From the NCBI GenBank assembly GCA_001275005.1, contig JWZX01002394.1, positions 1-24,731 of the forward strand: DNA of 24,731 bases, written 5' to 3'. A model generated the notes under the pieces. It was given only the letters and a program-made list of their open reading frames with translations. It did not search any database and had not been told where the DNA came from. Origin of the DNA: Chrysochromulina tobinii. Lineage: Eukaryota > Haptophyta > Prymnesiales > Chrysochromulinaceae. Both the position numbers and the translations under genes were made by a program. Positions 16,067 to 23,901 of this stretch are shown here, one piece after another (the first letter of the stretch is position 1; every line of letters starts with the position of its first letter).

Positions 16067-16708
16067 CGGCCTGACGCGCTGCCACCTGAAGTCCTGTCTG
16101 ATGCGGCCGGTTCCCAGAGGCATCGACACGGTCGGCCATCGTCAGTATGGCGGATACGCGGCGTCCGCCCGCGCGCCGCGCCGCGCTCGACCCGAGGCCG
16201 ACGCGGGCGCTATACCGCGAGCGAGCGGAGAGGAGACAACACTTTCAGTCCGCCGCGACTTATCACTTAACCGCTAATAGGTTAAGCCGCCGCCCGGGCG
16301 GCCGGGCGACCGGGCGCCGACGCCGAGGACCGGGCCACACCGCACACGCCCGGAACCCGGATAAAAAAGGATGCTCCTGTGTATAGCTTCTCACACAAAT
16401 ACTCGGTTTCCGTGTACAACTTTGGTCGGTAGACTCACACAGTCGCGACATGCCCAGGTTCCTGTAGACCATCGTGAGCGCGAACGGCTCACGACGTGCG
16501 CAGCGGCGAGGCGCGCTTCCCGAAGGAAGCGCCGCGACTCGGCGCGCACTTCAAGTCCCATGCGCTCGTCGCCCCAAACGTCACTCTGCAGGCCGTCGAA
16601 AGCCAGCAACTTCGCCGAGGGCAGTTGCAACATGGGGTCGTCCACCATGCCTCAGCGCGACAAGTTCCACGAGTCTCAAGGGCAGGTGGTGTGTGCCACG
16701 AGAGGTGC
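16067..16708. other. Non-coding spacer between convergent genes
   Basis: It joins the 3' ends of TCF25 and H2A.Z. A small hairpin (CTTAACC ... GGTTAAG, 16266-16286, seven-base loop) lies 200 bases after the TCF25 stop and could be part of its 3' UTR. No protein-like frame or RNA gene was recognised. Confidence 0.55.
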
Positions 16709-17308
16709 TTAATCTTTGGCCGACTTCTTCTTGAGGAGGGACTTGTGGATGTGGGGGATCACACCACCGCCCGCGATGGTCGCCTTGATGAGCGTGTCGA
16801 GCTCCTCGTCACCGCGGATCTGCGCGAAACACAGATGCGCGGGCGCGCCAAGGTCAGGCGAGGACAGGCCAGTGGGCGTAGACGCGCAAGTTGCCGCGGG
16901 CGGAAGGCGCGCGCGGCTGTTGCGCTGACAACGCGTGCGGCGAGCAGCCGCCCCAGAGCGGCAATGGCACGCGCGCTAGTGTGTGAGGCGTGGCGGCGCG
17001 GCGGCGGCGACAGAGTTCATCAGGCAGACAGCGCGTACCGCAAGCTGCAAGTGGCGGGGCGTGATGCGCTTGACGCGGAGATCCTTGGAAGCGTTGCCGG
17101 CAAGCTCGAGCACCTCGGCGGTGAGGTACTCCAGGATGGCGGCAGAGTACACAGCCGCCGTCGCGCCAACGCGGCCCTTGTTGGTCACGCGCATCTTGAG
17201 GTGGCGGTGGATGCGGCCGACCGGGAACTGCAGGCCCGCCTTCGAGGAGCGCGAGACCGACTTCTTGGCCTTCAGCTTCGCGGCATCACCCTTGACCTTG
17301 GACGACAT
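16709..17308 (-). CDS. H2A.Z: Histone H2A.Z variant, two exons
   Basis: The gene is join(16709..16819,17039..17308) on minus, 126 residues. Exon 1 (90 codons from ATG 17308) carries the histone fold: [40 protein letters not shown] and [20 protein letters not shown]. Exon 2 gives [19 protein letters not shown] and then [17 protein letters not shown]. The docking-domain sequence ELDTLI...[12 protein letters not shown] and the [17 protein letters not shown] start identify H2A.Z rather than canonical H2A. The variant marks nucleosomes at promoters and is exchanged by SWR1-type remodellers. The basic N-terminal tail has several lysines for acetylation. Taken as one unspliced frame, the protein would lose the docking domain and read through to a stop at 16976; splicing restores it exactly. 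Confidence 0.95.
16820..17038 (-). other. Spliceosomal intron in H2A.Z (219 bp)
   Basis: On minus, the donor is GCG|GTACGC after Ala90 and the acceptor is GCGCAG|ATC before Ile91. It is phase 0 and canonical GT-AG. Removing it restores the [12 protein letters not shown] junction conserved in H2A.Z across eukaryotes, so the boundaries are secure. It shows the splice-site style of this genome: GC-rich intron, short acceptor without a long pyrimidine tract. Confidence 0.93.
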
Positions 17309-17753
17309 ATTGACTGCGCAGAGAAGGCAGGGCGCTCGCGCAGGTCAGCACCACGCATTTGATTAGCATTGCAGCCTCGCCTGCACACGCGCGCGCCGCC
17401 AGCGCTAGGTGAGAGCAGTGCTGGCGCGGCGACGATTGGCAATGGCGCGCGGAGCGCTACTGAGGCGACTGGTGCTGAAGCCGCAGCCAGGCGGCGATGC
17501 TGGTGCCCTCGTAGCAGAGCGGGCTGGTCGCCATTATCGGCATATGGATACTGGTCTGACCGAGTTCTTTTCACCTGCCGGTGAAAGGTGTCAATGTTCC
17601 CGCGCGAGAAGACGGGCACTTGAAGTTCAAACATCCATGTAGGCTGCTACGAAGAAGAGTTCGCCGGTCATAGGGTGACTGGGTCCGAGCTTGGACCTCG
17701 TTCGTTTCTGTTTCGTTGCAAAAGAACTGTCGTCCACGCGGCAAGGCCCTTTC
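17309..17753. promoter_or_regulatory. Divergent spacer between H2A.Z and RBM34-like genes
   Basis: It probably holds both promoters. On minus, CTGCGCAG three bases upstream of the AATATG start of H2A.Z could be a splice acceptor, so a leader intron is possible. No coding frame is convincing; no known regulatory box was recognised. Confidence 0.45.
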
Positions 17754-18974
17754 ATGGTGAAGCGAAAGGCGTCCGAGGATGCATCGCTTGCTCGCGAGCT
17801 CAAGGCCGCCGCATATCGCATTTCTTCCGCGGAACCCGTAGGCATTTTGCCGGTCGCCACGGCGTTGCCGCCGTCCGCCGTAGCGCCTCCAACTAGTGCA
17901 GTCGCCGCCTCACCTGGAGCAGTGCGCAGCAGGCCTGTGGTCGATGACGACGCGAAGCTCGCACGCACGGTCTACGTCGGCAACGTCCCTGCGGACGCGA
18001 CGCGCAAGGCGATCAAGCGCCATTTCGTCACGTACGGCGCCGTCGAGTCCGTGCGCCTCCGCTCTGCGTCAGCTGCCAACCCGAAGATGTCGCAGCGCGC
18101 GGCAGTGATCACCGGCGAGCTGGCAGGTGACGCGGTCTGCGCCTACGTCGTATTCGAGGATGCAGCCTGCGCTAAGAAAGCCATCGAGGCGACCGGCGCA
18201 GTCGCCTTCGAGCGCCACCTGCGAATCTCGGCCGCGGCGAGGCCAGGCGAGAGCTCGGCAGCCGCGGCCAAGCACGATGCAAGCCGGTGCGTCTTTCTGG
18301 GCAACCTGCCCTTTGATATCGCCGAGGAGACGCTCTGGACCCTCTTCGAGCGTTGCGGCCCCGTCCAGTACGTGCGCCTCGTGCGCGAGCAGCGCACGCA
18401 GCAGGGTAAAGGCTTCGGATACGTGTGCTTTGTCGACGCGGGCAGCGTGGAGCGCGCTCTCGAGCTACACGGCACTCGGATTGCGAGCGCTCCGTCTGAA
18501 GACGGCAAGCCCACGGGCGGGCGCGACGTGCGCGTCTTCCGCTGCAACACGGGAAAGAGCCATCAGCGGCACGCCACGCAGCTCCTCGGAGGCACCGTCA
18601 GCGGCGCTCCTACCGGCAAGGGCGGTGCCAAAGGCGGTGAGGGTGGTGACGTAGGCGGTGGCGGCCACGAAGAGGGCGCCGGCGCCGACGCGACGGCGGC
18701 GGGCGAGTCACGCCCACGTGTCGGCTGGATGGACCGAGAGCGGCGCCGAGCAGCTAAGAAGCTGGCCGGCAAGGCTGCCAAAGCTCTCAAGGGAGGCTCG
18801 CAGGGAGCCGGCCTCAGCAAGACGATTGTCAAGAAGCAGGTTGGAGGCGCGAAGGGCTCTGCCAAGGCGCGCGCCGAGGCGAAGATGCGTGCGATGACCA
18901 AACGAGCGCAATCTAAGCTCAAGAAGGTCCGACGTAACGACGACGGTGGCGGAAAGTCTGGCGGCGGCAAGTGA
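17754..18974 (+). CDS. RBM34: RBM34/Nop12-like nucleolar RNA-binding protein
   Basis: The 406-residue product has two RNA-recognition motifs. RRM1 (about 70-160) has RNP2 TVYVGNVP and RNP1-like AYVVFED, with a long loop between strands 2 and 3, as in RBM34 and yeast Nop12. RRM2 (about 178-263) has CVFLGNLPFD and the strong RNP1 KGFGYVCF. The order, the spacing and the 'YGAVESVRLRS' after helix 1 of RRM1 (family: YG-x-IESVRFRS) point to RBM34/Nop12, which acts in 60S ribosome assembly and pre-rRNA processing in the nucleolus. The C-terminal 140 residues are Lys/Arg/Gly-rich, fitting rRNA binding and nucleolar location. ATG 17754 (ATGG, followed by KRK) is preferred; the open frame extends only 21 codons further without an ATG. 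Confidence 0.87.
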   Translation: MVKRKASEDASLARELKAAAYRISSAEPVGILPVATALPPSAVAPPTSAVAASPGAVRSRPVVDDDAKLARTVYVGNVPADATRKAIKRHFVTYGAVESVRLRSASAANPKMSQRAAVITGELAGDAVCAYVVFEDAACAKKAIEATGAVAFERHLRISAAARPGESSAAAAKHDASRCVFLGNLPFDIAEETLWTLFERCGPVQYVRLVREQRTQQGKGFGYVCFVDAGSVERALELHGTRIASAPSEDGKPTGGRDVRVFRCNTGKSHQRHATQLLGGTVSGAPTGKGGAKGGEGGDVGGGGHEEGAGADATAAGESRPRVGWMDRERRRAAKKLAGKAAKALKGGSQGAGLSKTIVKKQVGGAKGSAKARAEAKMRAMTKRAQSKLKKVRRNDDGGGKSGGGK

Positions 18975-19459
18975 GAGATAGCATGAGAGGCGCGTCGGTG
19001 CACACGCGTCGCACCACGCGCTGGTGGCCGGACGACGGTGAACTTGAAAGAGGCCGGCCGCGCCGGTGGGCTGCATGCCAGGCTCCCACTCTGCGAGGTC
19101 GCCCCAGTGCCACCCAGGTGTGGCGAGTACGCCTTGACCCGGCCCCCAGGCGGTGTGTCGCAGCGGCGCAGCGGTCCGAGATGAAAAAGATGCAGACAGA
19201 CCGTCGAGGAGCGTCAGCGCGAGGTGTGTGGACGCGCGGACGCGTGCACGGCGCCGGCGGCGCGCGGTCGGCGGCACGCGCTCGAGCCTTCGAGGCGTCC
19301 GCGGTCCCCCGGACCCTTACTCGAATTGAAACTCCGCCGCGCTCTCACTGATAAACCAATGTTTGCGTTTCGAAAAGACCCGGTCGCGATTTCCATGGTC
19401 GAATATATTACGTGACGGGCTTTCACATTACCCGGGTCCCGGTCATCTCGTACAGAGAT
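18975..19459. other. Non-coding spacer between convergent genes
   Basis: It lies between the 3' ends of the RBM34-like and RuvX-like genes. It is GC-rich on the left, with an A/T-rich patch around 19340-19420. Nothing with protein or RNA gene character was seen. Confidence 0.55.
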
Positions 19460-20158
19460 CTACTCCTCAACGTATCTCTCCCGCAGCCGAGGCTGCTGAA
19501 CCGCCGAACGTGGGGGCGGCCGCCTCGGCTGCGTCTGATCTAACTGTTGCTGCGCTACACGCTCCATCATACGTCGGCGCACCTCGGCTTGCGACGGCGG
19601 CGCGGGCGGCGGCGGGCCTCGCGGACGCGCTGCGGGAGGCGGCCGCGTCGACAACACGCATGGCGCCCGCTTCAGGGCATCACCTTCGGCTCCAAAAAAG
19701 TCTTCGAGGATGACAGCAGCGGCTACGGCGTCGAGAGCTTCGCCACTAGCAGCGCCAACACCACCGTTCATGCGCATCGACGCCTCTGCTGAGCTGAAGC
19801 GCTCGTCCCACAGGAAGACTGGTTTCGGCGACACTGCGTCCGCGAGCTTCAGCGCGAAGGCGCGGGTGATCGCCGCCTGCTCGCCCTCGCCACCGGTGCT
19901 GTTATATGGCATTCCCAGCACGATCTGCGTCGCGCCCTCACCCGCCGCGTATGTGGCGATCACCTTAGCCACACGCTCAAACTCAGCTGCGTCCTCGCTG
20001 GCACAGCGCAGCACCGTGAGTGGAAGCGGCGCAATGCCGCTCGAAATGGCGATACCCACGCGTCGCAAGCCGAAATCGACGCCAATCGTGCGAGTGCCGA
20101 AGCCGCCAGGAGTCGCGAGTGCGAGCACCACCACCATCATCATCAACCCAACCATCAT
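19460..20158 (-). CDS. RuvX/YqgF-family nuclease, probably organelle-targeted
   Basis: The 232-residue product has a YqgF/RuvX RNase H-like domain at about 23-156. Motifs are TIGVDFGLRRVGIA (acidic D28), IVLGMPYNSTGG, FLWDERFSSAEA (D118, E119) and ALDAVAAAVILEDFF (D143), the usual acidic set. Bacterial members process 16S rRNA 5' ends and have been proposed as Holliday-junction resolvases; eukaryotic copies of bacterial type usually act in plastids or mitochondria. The first 16 residues from ATG 20158 (MMVGLMMMVVVLALA) are strongly hydrophobic, like a signal peptide, which fits targeting to a secondary plastid through the ER. A Pro/Arg-rich tail (about 165-232) is not part of the family. Upstream the frame extends only nine codons without ATG. 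Confidence 0.88.
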   Translation of the reverse strand: MMVGLMMMVVVLALATPGGFGTRTIGVDFGLRRVGIAISSGIAPLPLTVLRCASEDAAEFERVAKVIATYAAGEGATQIVLGMPYNSTGGEGEQAAITRAFALKLADAVSPKPVFLWDERFSSAEASMRMNGGVGAASGEALDAVAAAVILEDFFGAEGDALKRAPCVLSTRPPPAARPRGPPPPAPPSQAEVRRRMMERVAQQQLDQTQPRRPPPRSAVQQPRLRERYVEE

Positions 20159-20379
20159 CTCAGCCGCAAATTCAAGACAAGACAAGTCAACTTCGTGTAA
20201 TTACACCCCAAAATGTCTGTGGCCAGGATTCTGCGCCGTGCCCGTCGTCTAAGGAAGCCCACGCAGCTTATGAGACGTCGGGAACTGTGTTTGAAAACGT
20301 CTCGCGGCGTTCGTCTCTGCCTCACCGCAGCCTCTAGAGAGTCCGGCGGGCGCGCACAACCGCCGGCCGAACGGCAGGG
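20159..20379. promoter_or_regulatory. Divergent spacer between RuvX-like and PP2C genes
   Basis: This 221-base spacer between two divergent ATGs probably holds both promoters. The segment next to the RuvX-like start is A/C-rich and carries the pentamer motif; the rest is GC-rich. No TATA box was identified. Confidence 0.4.
20173..20190 (-). promoter_or_regulatory. CAAGRC pentamer motif in leader of RuvX-like gene
   Basis: CAAGACAAGACAAGTCAA on the plus strand, 15 bases upstream of the RuvX-like ATG. It matches the element at 11535-11552 at 16 of 18 positions, both differences being A against G. Confidence 0.4.
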
Positions 20380-22188
20380 ATGCTCCGCCCGCACACCCGT
20401 GCGACTTGGGAACGCACCTCATCCGTCTATGGGTCGCACACATACGGCTCGTCCATGACGAGGCCAGTGACGACCGCTGGTGGCCTTCCAGCTCTCGGGA
20501 GCCACTTACAGCCACCCATGTCACCCATGCCTGCACATCAAGCACGGCCACCATCGATCTTCACTGCACAGCCGTTCAAGGCGCCCATCACCCGTGGCCC
20601 ATCCACTGCGTACAGCCTTCCATCAAATATGCAACATGCCCCTGGCTCGGCGCAGCACCCGCGGCAGCTCGGTCCGTATGGCATCCCGCCGGCCACAGGC
20701 AACCCCAATCTGTTCCGTCGGCCCCTCGAAACGATGCCAGGCGGCAGGTCCGAGCTGCAAAACCTCGGCGGCAGCCTTCCGCATCCTCTGTTGCCCGTGC
20801 CGTGGCAGGCGCAGCCACAACTGCCGCCGACAGCGGCCTTCCGGCAGCCTCAGCAGCGGCAGCAGCAGCAGCGGCAGCAGCAGCGGCAGCAGCAGCTAAT
20901 GCAGCTACAGGAGCCGCCGCCGCCGCCGCCGCCTCCGCAGCAGCTGCTGTACGATCAGCACGAGGCTGCGTACGCTGCCCACGCCTCCCGAGGTCCTCCG
21001 CCCACACCCGGGCCAGCGCAGCGCATGTTCGTCGCCGCACGCACGATCATCGGCAACTATCCCGGCAAGACTGCCAACCAGGACGCGTACGTGATGCAGC
21101 CCTTGGACCCCCTGCGATCGGGCAGCGGCGGCGGGGCGGTCGCCTCGCCTCTCAGCCGGCGCTCTCCACAGCCACTCAGCTCCTCGCTCACGACAACGCT
21201 CACGACCGCACCGCCCACCGCGACGGGGCGCGGCGCCGCCCGCGCGAGCAATTGGAATCTGGAAGAGGGCTCATCCTCGCTACCACCGCCGCCGTCGCGG
21301 TGGGGCAGCCAATCGCCGCTCGGGTCGAGCGGGGGCGGCGGCGGGGGCGGCGGCGACGACGGCGGGGGCGGCATGAGCGGGGGCGATCGCAAGGGCTCCA
21401 CAAGGGACGATCTGACCGCGGCTGCGGGCGGTGATGCGATCTTTGGCGTCTACGACGGGCATGGCCAGCACGGGCACCACGTGTCACGCTTCATCAAGGA
21501 GCGTCTCGCCCTCGAGCTTGGCCAGCTGGGCGACGCACAGTTACGGGACGACACCGCTGCGGCGCGCGAGCTCGCCATGGCGCACCACCGTGCCAACGAG
21601 GCACTCAAAAAGAGCGGCATCGACTGCTCGCTCTCAGGCTCGACTGCCATCACGTGCCTCAAGCGTGGGCGGCGACTCCTCGTGGCAAACGTGGGCGATT
21701 CGCGTGCGGTGCTCGGGCGCGCGACTGCGGACGGCCGTGTGGAGGCGCACGACCTCTCCGTCGATCAGAAGCCGGACCACCCGATCGAGCGTGCCCGCAT
21801 CGAGGGGGGCGGTGGCCACGTGCATCCGTCCATCGTGCCCGGAGCCGGCTACGTCGGGCCGGCGCGTGTGTGGGACCCCTCGCGCCGTTTCGGCCTCGCA
21901 TGCGCCCGTGCCATGGGCGACACACTCTACTATGGGCCCAACCGCTCGGGCGTCATCGCCGAGCCTGAGGTGGCCAGCTACCGACTCGACCAGAACGACA
22001 AGCACATCATCATAGGCTCGGATGGGCTGTGGGATCGGCTCAGCTCGCAGGAGGCCGTCGAGATCGTGCGCAGCTGCCCGTCGGTTGAGCACGCCTCCGA
22101 GCGTCTCACACAGCTCGCGCGCGAGCGCTGGCGACGACACGGACCCGTCGCTGACGACATCACCGCCGTCGTCGTCTCATTCCAGTGA
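20380..22188 (+). CDS. PP2C-type (PPM) Ser/Thr protein phosphatase
   Basis: The 602-residue product dephosphorylates Ser/Thr using two metal ions. Motifs of the PPM fold are present: NQDAY (about 233-237), VYDGHGQHG (D359, G360), SGSTAITCL, VANVGDSRAVLG, DHPIERARIEGGGGHV, FGLACARAMGD, IIIGSDGLWD and DDITAVVV. The metal-binding Asp residues in DGHG, SDGLWD and DDIT are all present, so it should be active. The first 210 residues are low-complexity, Pro/Gln-rich, with CAG/CGG-coded Gln runs. A Gly/Ser/Pro-rich insertion of about 100 residues splits the domain between NQDAY and the DGHG strand. The start is uncertain: ATG 20380 or ATG 20455 (ATGACGAGG), both before the low-complexity region. No membrane or kinase-interaction domain is seen. 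Confidence 0.9.
   Translation: MLRPHTRATWERTSSVYGSHTYGSSMTRPVTTAGGLPALGSHLQPPMSPMPAHQARPPSIFTAQPFKAPITRGPSTAYSLPSNMQHAPGSAQHPRQLGPYGIPPATGNPNLFRRPLETMPGGRSELQNLGGSLPHPLLPVPWQAQPQLPPTAAFRQPQQRQQQQRQQQRQQQLMQLQEPPPPPPPPQQLLYDQHEAAYAAHASRGPPPTPGPAQRMFVAARTIIGNYPGKTANQDAYVMQPLDPLRSGSGGGAVASPLSRRSPQPLSSSLTTTLTTAPPTATGRGAARASNWNLEEGSSSLPPPPSRWGSQSPLGSSGGGGGGGGDDGGGGMSGGDRKGSTRDDLTAAAGGDAIFGVYDGHGQHGHHVSRFIKERLALELGQLGDAQLRDDTAAARELAMAHHRANEALKKSGIDCSLSGSTAITCLKRGRRLLVANVGDSRAVLGRATADGRVEAHDLSVDQKPDHPIERARIEGGGGHVHPSIVPGAGYVGPARVWDPSRRFGLACARAMGDTLYYGPNRSGVIAEPEVASYRLDQNDKHIIIGSDGLWDRLSSQEAVEIVRSCPSVEHASERLTQLARERWRRHGPVADDITAVVVSFQ
20851..20896. repeat. CAG/CGG triplet run encoding poly-Gln/Arg
   Basis: An interrupted run of CAG with regular CGG interruptions encodes a Gln-rich tract in the PP2C N-terminus. 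Such triplet runs expand and contract readily. Confidence 0.85.
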
Positions 22189-22590
22189 GACGAAGCCGAC
22201 GATGTTGTGTCTCAGCGCGTGGGCGTGGGCCATGGCGGGTCTGAGCTCAACGGTGCGAGTGGAGTGTGCCCGTGTGGCGGGGTGCGTGCGTTTGTTGCGT
22301 TCGATCCTCAGTCAGTTCTTGCACTGTGCGTGGCTGCGTGCACCGTTGCTGCGTCGAGCTGTATATCCGCACTGCTCTTGGAGCTTGGCTGCCGCGATCC
22401 ATGCGCGCATGCGCGGACCGCGACCCTGGTGCCGACAGTCTCCTCCTTTTTCTGAATGTGGCGTCGTGCGTGTGCCGACGTTGAAGAACATCTGGACATC
22501 GCAGCTGTCGTGTGCCTGGAAGGGTCGAACACACTGCGACGTTCCATTTCGTCATGCGAGATTCGTCACTTCAGGATTCGAGGCTGCGCG
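22189..22590. other. Spacer between PP2C and ZIP genes
   Basis: The two genes run head to tail, so this should contain the PP2C 3' end and the ZIP promoter. The ZIP frame is open back to an ATG at 22456, but those 45 residues lack a signal peptide or conserved content. The region is G/T-rich. Confidence 0.5.
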
Positions 22591-23901
22591 ATGGACTCGT
22601 TCATGAAGGACACTTTCGGTGTTGACCCCGTGGCCGTTCGCCGCAAGTTGCTCCACCTTCTCGGTGACGAGCGCTGCGCCGCGAAAGCTGCCTCGGTTGC
22701 CCAGCTATGTGGCACCGGCAACGTGTATGAGCACTTCGGCGTGAGCGCTGAGGCGTGCGCACTTTTTGCAGCGATCCTCATCTCACTGGCACCGCTTGCA
22801 TTCATGCCGCTCCTACCGACGCCATCATCTGGCGCTACAGCGGGAAGCGGCGCCGGCCCCTCGCAGCCGCTGCTACTCTGCTTCGCATGTGGCGGCATGC
22901 TTGGCGACGTCTTTCTGCACATACTTCCCAACACGCTTGGCAGCGGCGGCCACTCACATGGAGGCCACGAGCACGGGCATTCTCATGGCCACGAGCACGT
23001 TCACTCTGACGGGCACTCGCACGAGCAAGCTCGTGGCCATGGCCACGAGCACGGCCTCGGCGGCCTCGCAGTGCTCGTTGGCTTCATCGGCTTCTTTCTG
23101 GTCGAGAAGACTGTCCGCAGCGGCCACGGCCACCATTCACATGGATCCAGCGTTGAACATGGTCACAGCCACGGCAACGGCCACGTTGGCGGCGTCAGCG
23201 GCACTGGTGCGTGCGACGTCGATGGCTGCGAGCATGACCACGGAGACGCTGCAGCGATATCTGACGCGCTCCACAGCCACAGCCACGCCCACGGGGCGGC
23301 GCCACCATCGGGGCTGCGCAAGCGCCGAGCGTCGCCAGCCAAGGCAAGGCCCGCGACCGCCGCCCCTGCAGCCACCGCGGCCTCGGCCGCCACTTCGCCG
23401 CCGTCGTCGCCGCGCCGCGCCCGCGCGGTCGCGGCCGCCATCGCCATGAGCGAAAAGCGCATCTTCGGCTACCTCAACCTCGCCGCCGACGCGGCGCATA
23501 ACTTCACGGACGGGCTCGCGCTAGGCGCCGCGTTCTCGTCTGGCTTCTGGCCGGGGGTCTCGATGACGCTCGCGACGCTCTTCCACGAAGTTCCCCACGA
23601 GGTAGGGGACGTGGCGGTCCTGATGCAGGCAGGGTTCTCCAAGGCGGCCGCCATCAAGGCGCAGCTTGGCACCGCGCTGGCCGCCATTATGGGCACCGGT
23701 GTCGCCCTCGCCTTCGGCAAGGACGAGGAGAACGCGAAGTTGCTGCTCAACTTTGCCGCTGGTGGCTTTGTCTACGTCACTACCGTGGACGTGCTTCCTG
23801 CCCTGCTACAGAACAAGACGTCGCTCAAGCAGACGGTAGCCGAGGTACTCGCCTTCGCCGCGGGCGTCAGCATGATGGTCATGGTGGGGTGGCTCGAGTG
23901 A
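22591..23901 (+). CDS. ZIP zinc transporter, KE4/ZIP7-like
   Basis: The 436-residue membrane protein belongs to the ZIP (SLC39) family, which moves zinc or related metals into the cytosol. The LIV-1/KE4 signature is present: HNFTDGLALG (residues 303-312) and HEVPHEVGD (332-340), the metal path in helices 4 and 5. Phe-331 in place of the Cys usual in the LIV-1 motif is typical of KE4 (ZIP7/ZIP13) members, which sit in ER or Golgi membranes. Hydrophobic helices are near 56-76, 94-114, 157-173, 291-318, 320-350, 355-375, 382-405 and 415-435. His-rich loops lie at about 118-154 (HSHGGHEHGHSHGHEHVH) and 175-235, on both sides of the third helix, with an Ala/Pro/Arg stretch after. ATG 22591 has ATGG context; ATG 22456 would add 45 residues. 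Confidence 0.9.
   Translation: MDSFMKDTFGVDPVAVRRKLLHLLGDERCAAKAASVAQLCGTGNVYEHFGVSAEACALFAAILISLAPLAFMPLLPTPSSGATAGSGAGPSQPLLLCFACGGMLGDVFLHILPNTLGSGGHSHGGHEHGHSHGHEHVHSDGHSHEQARGHGHEHGLGGLAVLVGFIGFFLVEKTVRSGHGHHSHGSSVEHGHSHGNGHVGGVSGTGACDVDGCEHDHGDAAAISDALHSHSHAHGAAPPSGLRKRRASPAKARPATAAPAATAASAATSPPSSPRRARAVAAAIAMSEKRIFGYLNLAADAAHNFTDGLALGAAFSSGFWPGVSMTLATLFHEVPHEVGDVAVLMQAGFSKAAAIKAQLGTALAAIMGTGVALAFGKDEENAKLLLNFAAGGFVYVTTVDVLPALLQNKTSLKQTVAEVLAFAAGVSMMVMVGWLE

Noticed and set aside
16976-17038. C-terminal 20 residues of unspliced H2A.Z reading
   Set aside because: They replace the conserved docking domain with non-histone sequence; canonical splice sites restore the true C-terminus.
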